DNA of 64,000 nt from Paraburkholderia dinghuensis. GTDB lineage: Bacteria; Pseudomonadota; Gammaproteobacteria; Burkholderiales; Burkholderiaceae. Below are positions 47,901 through 55,802 of this stretch, piece by piece (the first letter of the stretch is position 1; each line of letters starts with the position of its first letter). The position numbers and the translations under genes were made by a program. The stretch spans positions 561,699 through 625,698 of the forward strand of contig NZ_RQIS01000001.1 in the NCBI RefSeq assembly GCF_003837865.1. The letters are read 5' to 3'. The notes beneath the pieces are model-generated. The model searched no databases. It worked only from the letters and a program-made list of their open reading frames with translations, and had not been told where the DNA came from.

Positions 47901-50900
47901 CGAGTTGCTGCTCCGTGTGGCGCACCACTTCCTGAAGCCCCGCACGCTCGCACAGCGACACGATCGCGGCCGGCGTGAGCGCGCCGTGCGCCGGGGCCGC
48001 GATTTCGCGGCCCGCCACGCCGAACACGATGTCGGTAAGACGGCTGCGCCGCGCATCGGCCAGAACGAAGATGCCGCCCGGCGCGAGCCGGTCGACCATC
48101 GCCCGGAGCACTACGAGCGCGTCCGCGTGTTCGCCTGGCATCCGGTTCACGACGATCACGTCGAACGGCGCGGCGTCGCCGCAGCGCGAGAACAGCGGTT
48201 CGTTCTCCGCGAGCAGCAGCGTCTGCACGTGGGCGAGCGTTTCGGCGTCCACCGCAGCCAGTTGCTGATGCGTGCCGGCAAGCACGTACTCGCACTGGGC
48301 CGCTGGCAGATCGCGGCCAAGGTCGAGCGGCTGAAGCACTTCGCCGCTCGCCGCGCCGATCTCCAGCACGCGCAGGCGGCGCGTGCGCGGCCATGCGGCC
48401 AACGCCTGAGTCACGCATGCGACGAGCATCGCGCGGGCATGGGCCCACGTCGGCGACGTATCGAAGAACTGCTCGATGAGGCTGCGTCCCGTTGACGAAT
48501 AAGGCGCGATAGCGTCCGGCGACCCATCGCGCAATACGCGCGGCAATGCCGCACCCGCGTGCGCGAGCAGCGTCAGCTCGGCGACGTGAGCCGGCGACGA
48601 CGCGAGAACTTCGCGCCATAGCGCGTCCGCCGTGGGCGCCGCCGCGCAGGCCGCGTCATCGCGGACGAGACGCTCGCCGTCGAACTGCGCGAATCCGTCT
48701 TCGACGGCGATCTGCGCGAGGCGCGTCAACAGGTGCGGATTCGCGTGTGCCGGAAGCTTCGGCTGTGCGAACACGTCGAGCGCATCGAGCGCATCGAGCG
48801 CGTACCGGCCCGCCAGCACGTCGAGCAACGGCAGCGTTTCGGTGAGATGCCGCCTGCGCTGTGCGCCGTCTTCGCATGACGACAATTGCCCGCACGCGCG
48901 CTCGACGATCGCAGCGGGCGAAGGCAGCGCGGCAGCGGTGAAGTCGCCCGGCAGCGGCCGCGCTTCGAGCGCGTACGCAAAACGCGCGGGAGCGCCATGA
49001 CGGCGGCCGGCCAGGTCAACGCGCCGGAACCGGCACGCAGCGAGTCGAGCGACGACCGCGCCGGCCGCGTCGAGGAACTCGAACGACGCGACCACTGAAT
49101 GCGGGCTGCGACGCTGCACACGCACGAGCACGCGGCGCACCGAATCGCCGCGCAGAAAATCGACACGTCCTATCTGCACGGGCACATACGCGGCGCCCGC
49201 GCCGCGATGCGCGGCGTCGTCCTGCGCGAGGATGGCGAAGAGCGGATGGAAGCCGCTGTCCATCAGCGCGGGATGCAGCAGATAGCCGGCTTGCGCGTCG
49301 CCGAGGGTCGACGGCGTGTCGAGCTCGGCGAGCGCGGCGTCGCCTGACACCCGCACCGACCGCACCCAGCGGAACGCGGGGCCGTAGCTCAGCCCGATCG
49401 CGGCCGCACCTTCGTACAACGCGTCGCCGTCAATCGCGGCGCATTTGTGCAAACACGCGGCCACCGACGCATCAGGCTCGCTGCCCGGAGCAAGCCGGTT
49501 GCCGCTCGCGAGCAGGCGACCCGTTACGTTGAGATTCCATGGACCCTCGCTCATCCGGTCGCGCGTCTCGATCGCAAACGTCGCGGTGCGCGTTTCGATC
49601 GTGAAGCGGAACAGCTTCGCGTGCTGCGGCTGGAACACGACCGGCATCCGGATCTCGATGTTCTCGAGCGCCGCGTCGGGCGTCCCGAAGAAGATGCGCG
49701 CGGCGGCGAGCGCCATTTCCACGTAGCCCGCACCGGGATACGCGATGCCGCCGTCCACGACGTGGTCGGCGAGCATCGGCACGCGTTGCGGATCGAGCTG
49801 GTTCTCCCACGCGAACGCAGGCTCGTGCAGCCGATAGCCGAGCAGCGGATGCTCGGCGCGACGACTCGCGAGACCGTAACCCTCGACGGTCGGCTCGACC
49901 CAGTACCGCTGGCGCTGCCACGGATAAGTCGGCAACGCGACGTGCGGCGCATCCGGCACGAAGCGATCGATGTCGACGCGCGCGCCCTGCGCGACAGCCG
50001 ACAAAACGCCGTGCGCAAGCTTCTCCGCACTTTCCTGACGACGCCTCAGCAGGGGCACGACGGCGCAGGGCAATTTCAGCGCGGCAAACACCTGCTTCAC
50101 GTAGTGATGCAGGATCGCATGCGGCGACACCTCGACGAGCACGCGCACGCGCTCCCCGGCGAGCTGCGCGATCGCATCGCCGAAGCGCACCGGCTCGCGG
50201 ATGTTGCGCCACCAGTAGTCGGCATCGAGCGCGGTGCCGGATAGCGTGTCGCCCGTGACCGTCGACACGAACCGTGTGTGTCCTTCCACCGGTGCGAGAC
50301 CGGCCAGTTCTTCGCGCACGATCGGCGCGATCACGTCCATGCGATTGCTGTGGAACGCGTAATCGAGATCGAGTAGCTGGAAAAAGTGACCGCCGGCCGC
50401 GAGCGCGGCGCCGAGCGCCTTCAGCTCGTCGAGCGACCCCGCAAGGGTCACGGCATCCGGGCTGTTGCTGCCGGCGACTTCGACCGTCGACGTCATGGAG
50501 AGCCGCTCGATCCACTCGCGCGCTGCGGCCTCGGAAACGCCCGCCGCCGCCATCCTGCCGGTGCCGCGCGTCAAGCCCTGTGCGGCGCTGCGAACGCGTA
50601 TCACGCGCAGCGCGTCGGCGAGCGTGAGCGAGCCAGCCGCCCACGCCGCTGCGATCTCGCCGACGCTATGGCCAACGACCGCGTCAAACTGCACGCCGCG
50701 CGCGGTGAGTACGCGCGTGATGCCGACCTGCATTGCGAACAACAGCGGTTGCGCAATCTCGGTCGCGGCAAGCTGGTCGGCGCCAACGCCTTCGGCGAGC
50801 ATCGCGGCGAGCGATTCGCTGCCGTCCACGCACCACAGCGCGTCGAGCTCATCCAGCGCGGCACGGAACACCGGGTCCTGCGCGTAAAGCTCCTTGCCCA

Positions 50901-52572
50901 TGCCGGCCCACTGGCTACCGTTGCCCGCGTAGACGAAGGCGACGCGCGATCCGGTTTCCACCGCCCGCCCCAGCGCGATACCGGCGGACTGCGAGCCGTC
51001 GGCCTTCGCCAGCGTGTTCAGCGCAACCAATCCTTCGTCGAGACTGCACGGCGCGATGACAGCACGGTGTTCGAGCCATTGCCGCCGACGCGCCGCAGTC
51101 GCGGCAATGCCCGTCCATCCGGCTCCGGCCCGCAAACGCGCGAGATAACGTCCGGCCAATGCCCCCAGCGCTTCCGGCGAACGTGCGCTCAGCACGAGCG
51201 GCGGCAACGGCGCGTCCCCGGCCACAGGCGACGGCGAACGCAGCGCGTCGCCGTGCCCATCCGCTGGCGTGGCAACCGCCTCCCTCAGCACGACGTGCGC
51301 ATTCGTGCCGCCAAAGCCGAACGAGTTGACGCCCACCGTCAACGGCGCCTGTTCACGCCGTTCGAGCTGCGTGAACCGGTCGACGAAACGCAGGCGTCCC
51401 CCCTCGAAATCGATACGCGGATTCGGCGTATTGAAATGCAGCGAGCGCGGCACCGCGCGATGTCTCAAGCACAGCACGGCCTTCAGCAAACCGGCCATGC
51501 CCGCGGCGGTCTCCAGATGGCCGACGTTAGTCTTGACCGACCCGATCAACAGCGGATCGGTGGCCGGCCGGCCGCTGGACAATGCTTCGATCAGCGCGCG
51601 CGCCTCGATCGGATCGCCAACCGCAGTTCCGGTTCCATGAGCCTCCACATACGCCACGGAGCGCGGATCGACACCCGCGCGGCGATAGACCGAACGCAAC
51701 AGGTCGGCCTGCATCGCGGAAGTCGGCACGCTGATGCCGCCCGGCGAATGACCATCGGAATTCACACCGCTGCCGGCGATGACCGCGTATATCGGGTCGC
51801 CGTCGGCCAGCGCGCGGTCGAGCCGCTTGAGCAGCACGAAGCCGCCGCCCTCGGCGCGGACGTATCCGTCGCCAGCCGCGTCGAACGCGCGGCAACGTCC
51901 GGTCGGCGACAGCATCGACGCCTTCGAAAAACCGATGAAACTGAACGGGTGCAGCAGCAGGTTCACACCGCCTGCGAGCGCCAGCCCGGTCTCGCCGGAC
52001 TGCAACGCCTGGACCGCCTGATGAACCGCGACGAGCGACGACGAGCACGCGGTATCGATCGACATGCTGGGACCGCGCAGATCGAACAGATACGACACGC
52101 GATTCGACGCGATGCTCAGTGCGTTGCCGGTGGCCGAATACGGATCGATCACAGCCAGATCGTCCATGTTGCGGTTGCCGTAATCCATGCCGCCGACGCC
52201 GACGAACACACCGCAATCACGGCCACGCATCGCGTCCGGCGCCACGCCGGCGTCTTCGAACGCCTCCCATGCAAGCTCGAGCAGAAGCCGCTGCTGCGGA
52301 TCCATCTGCGCCGCCTCGCGCGGTGACACGCCGAAGAATTCAGCATCGAAGCCGGCGACGTCGTCGAGGACACCCGCCGCGAACGTGTAGCTCTTCCCCG
52401 GCTCCGACTTCGTCGGATGCTGGTAGAACGCCGTACCGAACCGGGACGGCGGGATAGCGGTCACTGCATCGCGCTCGCCGCACAGCAGTTGCCAGAATTC
52501 CTCGGGCCCTTCAACCCCGCCAGGAAACCGGCACGACATCCCGATTATTGCGATCTTGCTTTCCATCATCAT
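44950..52572 (-). CDS. wcbR: Fully reducing type I polyketide synthase, single module (WcbR-like)
   Basis: 2540 residues with every domain in one chain. KS: Cys176 (TACSSS), His312 (EAHGTGT), His352 (TNVGHLE). AT: Ser636 (GHSVG) with YAFHS, suggesting malonyl. DH: His937 (HVVDGGIAYP) and Asp1105. Methyltransferase-like region: about 1395-1560 (VLEIGAASGE), function doubtful. Structural KR half: about 1585-1730. ER: about 1790-2105 (GGAGGVGI loop). KR: about 2130-2310 with GGTGGLG, Ser/Tyr2279 and the IDDG of B-type. ACP: Ser2440 (LGMDSLM). No thioesterase, so the acyl chain must be handed on, most likely to the oxoamine synthase. Iterative use would give a saturated or partly reduced chain. 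Start at 52572 overlaps the upstream stop; an earlier ATG at 52602 is in frame. Confidence 0.93.
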   Translation of the reverse strand: MMMESKIAIIGMSCRFPGGVEGPEEFWQLLCGERDAVTAIPPSRFGTAFYQHPTKSEPGKSYTFAAGVLDDVAGFDAEFFGVSPREAAQMDPQQRLLLELAWEAFEDAGVAPDAMRGRDCGVFVGVGGMDYGNRNMDDLAVIDPYSATGNALSIASNRVSYLFDLRGPSMSIDTACSSSLVAVHQAVQALQSGETGLALAGGVNLLLHPFSFIGFSKASMLSPTGRCRAFDAAGDGYVRAEGGGFVLLKRLDRALADGDPIYAVIAGSGVNSDGHSPGGISVPTSAMQADLLRSVYRRAGVDPRSVAYVEAHGTGTAVGDPIEARALIEALSSGRPATDPLLIGSVKTNVGHLETAAGMAGLLKAVLCLRHRAVPRSLHFNTPNPRIDFEGGRLRFVDRFTQLERREQAPLTVGVNSFGFGGTNAHVVLREAVATPADGHGDALRSPSPVAGDAPLPPLVLSARSPEALGALAGRYLARLRAGAGWTGIAATAARRRQWLEHRAVIAPCSLDEGLVALNTLAKADGSQSAGIALGRAVETGSRVAFVYAGNGSQWAGMGKELYAQDPVFRAALDELDALWCVDGSESLAAMLAEGVGADQLAATEIAQPLLFAMQVGITRVLTARGVQFDAVVGHSVGEIAAAWAAGSLTLADALRVIRVRSAAQGLTRGTGRMAAAGVSEAAAREWIERLSMTSTVEVAGSNSPDAVTLAGSLDELKALGAALAAGGHFFQLLDLDYAFHSNRMDVIAPIVREELAGLAPVEGHTRFVSTVTGDTLSGTALDADYWWRNIREPVRFGDAIAQLAGERVRVLVEVSPHAILHHYVKQVFAALKLPCAVVPLLRRRQESAEKLAHGVLSAVAQGARVDIDRFVPDAPHVALPTYPWQRQRYWVEPTVEGYGLASRRAEHPLLGYRLHEPAFAWENQLDPQRVPMLADHVVDGGIAYPGAGYVEMALAAARIFFGTPDAALENIEIRMPVVFQPQHAKLFRFTIETRTATFAIETRDRMSEGPWNLNVTGRLLASGNRLAPGSEPDASVAACLHKCAAIDGDALYEGAAAIGLSYGPAFRWVRSVRVSGDAALAELDTPSTLGDAQAGYLLHPALMDSGFHPLFAILAQDDAAHRGAGAAYVPVQIGRVDFLRGDSVRRVLVRVQRRSPHSVVASFEFLDAAGAVVARLAACRFRRVDLAGRRHGAPARFAYALEARPLPGDFTAAALPSPAAIVERACGQLSSCEDGAQRRRHLTETLPLLDVLAGRYALDALDALDVFAQPKLPAHANPHLLTRLAQIAVEDGFAQFDGERLVRDDAACAAAPTADALWREVLASSPAHVAELTLLAHAGAALPRVLRDGSPDAIAPYSSTGRSLIEQFFDTSPTWAHARAMLVACVTQALAAWPRTRRLRVLEIGAASGEVLQPLDLGRDLPAAQCEYVLAGTHQQLAAVDAETLAHVQTLLLAENEPLFSRCGDAAPFDVIVVNRMPGEHADALVVLRAMVDRLAPGGIFVLADARRSRLTDIVFGVAGREIAAPAHGALTPAAIVSLCERAGLQEVVRHTEQQLDLEGMPTLVVARRSAAVRHADLTAAGDQPWLIVQHGDDAFGAALEAELARAGCDVESTCTRDAAAWFSHNVAPAHVVFVASHLPLAQRDDATGADLMRAQQHGALALALAALVREIDAAGVAAQVRLCVVTRGGAPFAGDASAHPEQATLWGLGRVIANEYPALSLRLIDVTVAGEHEALQLVRALLNDDGEEEVLLAPQGRYVPRMLSAQQAAQRSDAALVTSPAVLAFDMPGSLRNLEWFALQQRELAADEVEIAPVATGLNFRDVMYAMGLLSDEAVETGFAGATIGMELSGRVVRVGADVANWAVGDAVLGFAPASFATRVITRATAIARKPDDMSFEEAATIPTTFFTAYYALSELARLRRGERVLVHGGAGGVGIAAIKLALHLGAEVLATAGTDEKREFVRLLGADRVFDSRSLGFADEILAYTNGEGVDVVLNSLAGEAMVRGIDTLRPFGRFLELGKRDFYENSQIGLRPFRNNISYFGIDADQLMGTLPGLTARLFGEVMDLFARDVLHPLPYRAFPAARVEEAFRYMQQARQIGKVLVTYASGTPAPARGAEQPALRLDPQAAYLVIGGTGGLGYESARWMISRGARHVTLASRSGLLDGARTQETGRWAAEQGVSVSVASCDVADPDALNRLVSEIESRGTPLKGVLHSAMHIDDGLLRNFDDARMQAVFEPKVAGAWNLHRATQRCALDFFVLYSSATTYLGNPGQGAYVAANSFLEALVAHRRTTGLPAAFMAWGPIEDVGFLARNSATREALQGRIGGASITSGEAMAALERVLVSGAPGEAVVRLDWSAIARGMPAAQARRYAALKGGASETSEDDHLRLEQMRSLPRAEAVALVETTLRGQIARILHMSPERIDLDRSVLDLGMDSLMGMELGMAVQESFGVRLSIMAIAEGATVNALAVRIVDLLDGPQAGEPGAAGAADEQVAAFAARHALDEDDARAVLESNKESEGQHQEDGRCLQKPALVQ

Positions 52573-54101
52573 GCTGGCATCAACTGCGTCTCGTCCCGCC
52601 AACCCGCCGTGGCGTGCGCTTCGTGCGTCATTGCTCGCTGCAGGGCCGAACCGAGGCTTTCCACGCGAACGTCTTTTTGTTTGCCCTCGTCGACGCCGAA
52701 GTTGCGCCAGATAACGTAGTCGCTATCGGCCGGCTCCGTGCCGAGGGAATCGAACACTGAACTCAACGCGGGAACGTGGTCGCCGTAGAAACACAGCACG
52801 GCCGGCCGTTTCCGCTTTTCCAGAAAGTCGGTCAGCTTTCCGAGCATCCGGTCCGCGTTTTCGACGTGTCGAAGATATGCGGTCAGATCGCGGTAGCGGG
52901 CGTCGTCGCCGAGGGTGTGCCTCGAATCCGACTCGCCCGGTGCGACCGGTTCGAGATGCAGCGGACCGTGGTTTTCCATCGTGATCGCAAACGCAAACAG
53001 CGGTTTGTCGTCGCGCTCCTGCAACAGCGCGACGATCGCATCCGCCACCGCATCGTCTCCGACATAAGGCCCAACGCGCGGCGCCGCCGCAAAATCCCGG
53101 ATGTCGAGGAAGCGATCGAATTGCATCAGACGGAACGCCCTGTGCCGCCCGAAAAAATCCGCGTAATAGGGATGGACGGCCACGGCACGGTATCCGCCCC
53201 GCTTGAACCATCCCGCCAGCGACGCACACGCGCGGCGCACATACCAATACGGATAAAACCGCGCGTAACCGAGTGCCGCCGACGGCACGCCCGTCAGCAT
53301 TCCGAACTCCGTGCGCATGGTGTTCGCACCCCAGCCGGGGACCGTCAGCCGACCCTGCTGGAAAGCCGTTTTCCTGACGCGGTCGAAATGCGCGTAGGGA
53401 CCCGACCGCACGCATTCGCCGAGCCGGCGCGCGTCGAAATAGGACTCGCTCTGAATGACGATCACGTCCGGATGCGCTTCGGGAGCGCCGCTCGAGAAAG
53501 GACCCGTGTCGACGGCGCGGGCAAAAACGTGCCGCTTCGCGCGGCTGAGCCCATTGATCAGGTACGCGGCAAACGTCGCGAGAAAACCCAGCCGGCGTTG
53601 GTCCGCCGTTGGGCCGAGCGTGAGGAACAAGCGCTGCGACAACGCACGGCAAAGCAGAAAACCCGCGATCGCGGCCACCGCGCCAGCGCCGCGGTGCGGC
53701 GTGTCCGCGGGCGTCTCGAGCAGGAACCCCGTCACGATGACCGCGGCGCCCGCCAGCGCAGTCAGACCCTTGACGACCCCAAGAAACGGCAAGTAAAGGC
53801 GCGGGTGCGAAAAAGCCTGGCTGAACAGACTCAAATCGGTAAAAACGAGCGGTTCTCTCAACGACTGATATTTTGCATTACTGATGACGGCGAACACCGC
53901 GACCAGCACCGCTACGACGAACATCGAAAAGATGGGCCGCCCGGTGATTGCGAGGCTCGCGCCCGCCACGACGGCGAGCACGGCAATGTGCAGCGCGACC
54001 GCCGCCAATGGCCGGCGAAGCGGCGCGCGCGGAACGGCGACGGCGTCAATGCCGAACGAGAAGGCAACTGCTGCGGCCACGATGGCAAGCTCGTACAGCA
54101 C
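52569..54101 (-). CDS. wcbQ: LTA-synthase/sulfatase-like membrane transferase (WcbQ-like)
   Basis: About 510 residues: five or so N-terminal membrane helices (about residues 5-190) and a C-terminal alkaline-phosphatase/sulfatase fold. Metal and nucleophile motifs are visible: VIVIQSESYFD (first metal Glu), WGANTMRTEF (Thr in the nucleophile position), and YGDHVPALSS (Asp-His pair). This is the plan of lipoteichoic-acid synthases and OpgB-type phosphoglycerol transferases. It could transfer a phosphoalcohol to the glycan or to a lipid on the periplasmic side. Start is GTG at 54101 directly after the SDR stop. The wcbQ name is by position; the biochemical role is unknown to me. Confidence 0.8.
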   Translation of the reverse strand: MLYELAIVAAAVAFSFGIDAVAVPRAPLRRPLAAVALHIAVLAVVAGASLAITGRPIFSMFVVAVLVAVFAVISNAKYQSLREPLVFTDLSLFSQAFSHPRLYLPFLGVVKGLTALAGAAVIVTGFLLETPADTPHRGAGAVAAIAGFLLCRALSQRLFLTLGPTADQRRLGFLATFAAYLINGLSRAKRHVFARAVDTGPFSSGAPEAHPDVIVIQSESYFDARRLGECVRSGPYAHFDRVRKTAFQQGRLTVPGWGANTMRTEFGMLTGVPSAALGYARFYPYWYVRRACASLAGWFKRGGYRAVAVHPYYADFFGRHRAFRLMQFDRFLDIRDFAAAPRVGPYVGDDAVADAIVALLQERDDKPLFAFAITMENHGPLHLEPVAPGESDSRHTLGDDARYRDLTAYLRHVENADRMLGKLTDFLEKRKRPAVLCFYGDHVPALSSVFDSLGTEPADSDYVIWRNFGVDEGKQKDVRVESLGSALQRAMTHEAHATAGWRDETQLMPA

Positions 54102-54102
54102 T

Positions 54103-54888
54103 TCACGCTTTCCGTGCGGGGAGGTAGAACAGGCGAGCGAGAATGGCATCCGCGAATGCCGTCGGCAGCACGCGTAGCAACTTGATGCCGAACGCGAGGC
54201 TGAACGGAAACGCGATTTCCGCGCAGCGGCGTGCGATGCGCTTCCTGATGTGAAGCGCCGCCCGTTCTGCTGACCACATGAATGGCTTCTTGCCCGGGTA
54301 TGCGTCGCTCATCGCGGTGCTCACGAAACCGGGCATCACGATGGACACGCCGATGTGATCTTTGGCCAACACCGGGCGTACGGCATCGCAGTAGGCGACG
54401 AGAGCCGCCTTGCTCGCGCAGTAGGCCGGTGATACAGCCATACCCCGCAGCCCGGCAAGCGAACTGACTACCGCAATGTGACCGCGACGGCGCGTGCGCA
54501 TCCGCTCGATCGCAGGCTGCAGCGTATGTAACACGCCGTACAGGTTGACGTCGACGACCTCGGTTGTCCGCTCCGCGCTTTCCCACTCGTCGCAGGACGA
54601 GAGCGTGTTCGCCACACCGGCGTTCGCGATCAGCAGATCGATTGGGTGCTGCTGGTCAAATCCGGCAATCCAGTTCTGGACGGCAGACTGATCGCGCACA
54701 TCCATGCAGCCGGTTACAACCGCGGCACCGCGGGAGCGACAGGACGCTGCGACAGACTCGAGCCGTTCGCGATTCCGGCCGGTCAGCCCGAGAACGGTAC
54801 CAGGCGCCGAGTAGCACAATGCCAACGCGCGCCCAAGCCCTGCACTAGCACCCGTAATCACTACCGTATACGGCTGAGCTGCGCCCAC
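54103..54888 (-). CDS. wcbP: Short-chain dehydrogenase/reductase (WcbP-like)
   Basis: A 261-residue classical SDR. The NAD(P) loop is TGASAGLGRA (residues 12-21), the NAG motif is IANAGVAN, and the active site is VVSSLAG ... YCASK (Ser and YxxxK, Tyr about 155). A basic NRERL after the second strand favours NADPH. It is the first gene of the 35-kb operon, starting at GTG 54888 after a GGGAGGGAG. With PKS and oxoamine synthase in the same transcript, reduction of a 3-keto-amine (as by ketosphinganine reductase) is a reasonable guess. The wcbP label rests on gene order. Confidence 0.85.
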   Translation of the reverse strand: MGAAQPYTVVITGASAGLGRALALCYSAPGTVLGLTGRNRERLESVAASCRSRGAAVVTGCMDVRDQSAVQNWIAGFDQQHPIDLLIANAGVANTLSSCDEWESAERTTEVVDVNLYGVLHTLQPAIERMRTRRRGHIAVVSSLAGLRGMAVSPAYCASKAALVAYCDAVRPVLAKDHIGVSIVMPGFVSTAMSDAYPGKKPFMWSAERAALHIRKRIARRCAEIAFPFSLAFGIKLLRVLPTAFADAILARLFYLPARKA

Positions 54889-55049
54889 CCTCCCTCCCCT
54901 GATTTAAAACGATATCCAGCAGTGACTTCCGCCACCCTCAGGATTGCCCCCAGCCATTTCCTGCCCGTCAGGCTCAGCCAGGCTTAATTACAGGTGTATT
55001 TTTAAGTTGCAGATCGTAAAAATAGATTCATCTGAAAGCCATGTTTTTG

Positions 55050-55079
55050 ATTATCATCAGTATTGCTAATTGATATCAA
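55050..55079 (-). promoter_or_regulatory. Sigma-70-like promoter of the capsule operon with palindromic operator
   Basis: On the reverse strand, TTGATA (-35, 55074-55079) and GATAAT (-10, 55050-55055) are separated by 18 bases. A perfect 12-base palindrome ATTGATATCAAT (55069-55080) overlaps the -35 box, so a dimeric repressor or activator could act there. The transcript would start near 55043 and carry a 155-base leader before the SDR GTG. No JUMPstart/ops (GGCGGTAG) element is visible in the leader. Confidence 0.55.
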
Positions 55080-55094
55080 TCAAGAAATTCGGAT

Positions 55095-55247
55095 CTATAG
55101 CGCGACCCCCAAGACATAGTCGCGCCCATGAAATTCCGCCGCCACGACGTCCCGCTCGCCCTCAATATCGATCAAAACCACTGCGGTGCCATAACCCTCG
55201 GCGATGCGGACCAGATTGCACACCGAACCCGCCGCGCATGCACGCAT
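55095..55247 (-). CDS. Possible small protein, 50 residues, or gene remnant
   Basis: A reverse frame (open from 55310, first ATG at 55247) ends at a TAG at 55095-55097. It reads like real protein in its second half: GYGTAVVLIDIEGERD then a short beta-rich end, with an acidic balance unlike the arginine-rich noise around it. No ribosome-binding site is clear and I do not recognise it. It lies just upstream of the operon promoter and could be the tail of a deleted gene. Confidence 0.3.
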   Translation of the reverse strand: MRACAAGSVCNLVRIAEGYGTAVVLIDIEGERDVVAAEFHGRDYVLGVAL

Positions 55248-55310
55248 TCGGACTCGATGCAGAAGGACACGTGCGAAATTGCGATATCGACGCCAGACGA
55301 CAGCAATGCC

Positions 55311-55802
55311 TCAATGCGGCCCAACGCAACGCAGCACCCAAACGCCCAACCGTTCCGGGTGGCTAATTCGGGCACCGCCCCGCACACCACGCCAGCGATC
55401 GCGCGACCCATCCGGCGACCGACGTTAATTCTTCTTATTGTCGTGTAGTCCGCCCGCTCCTTATATAGGATGCGTCCTAATTTAGATCACCACTCTTTAG
55501 ACGTCGATATGGAGATACGGAAATCTGACAGATATGACGTTAGTCGCAATTCAGCTAATCCCGTAATGCCGTCAATTTGTTTTGCAATTCTAAATTTATG
55601 AGAAAGCAAATTTTGAGACAGATGACGGTTGCCTTAATTGGAAAAGGAGGGGTGCTTCTGAACCATGCGATCGACGCATTGTCGCTTAAAAGAAGCGTCG
55701 CCAAGACGTTCCGAATATAGAGTAGGCGAGTTCGACTGACAGATCACCATACGCGAGACGGTACGGGCGCCGGTATGGTCCGGCGCCGCGCGAGAGACTT
55801 CC
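55311..55802. other. AT-rich right island edge with a hairpin
   Basis: About 490 bases, AT-rich between 55430 and 55640, with no convincing gene on either strand. A perfect 8-bp stem (55766-55773 with 55780-55787, loop of 6) lies 15 bases beyond the gloA stop on the reverse strand; there is no U-run after it, so it is a weak terminator candidate for gloA. No integrase, insertion sequence or tRNA marks this edge. Confidence 0.45.

Noticed and set aside
45697..48495. Forward 932-codon frame inside the PKS gene
   Set aside because: A very long antisense shadow caused by high GC at third positions; rich in Arg/His/Ala with no domain, while the reverse strand encodes clear PKS motifs.
17048..55802. 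Prophage, integrative element or CRISPR explanation for the island
   Set aside because: No integrase, phage structural gene, conjugation gene, direct repeat array or tRNA-based attachment site was seen.
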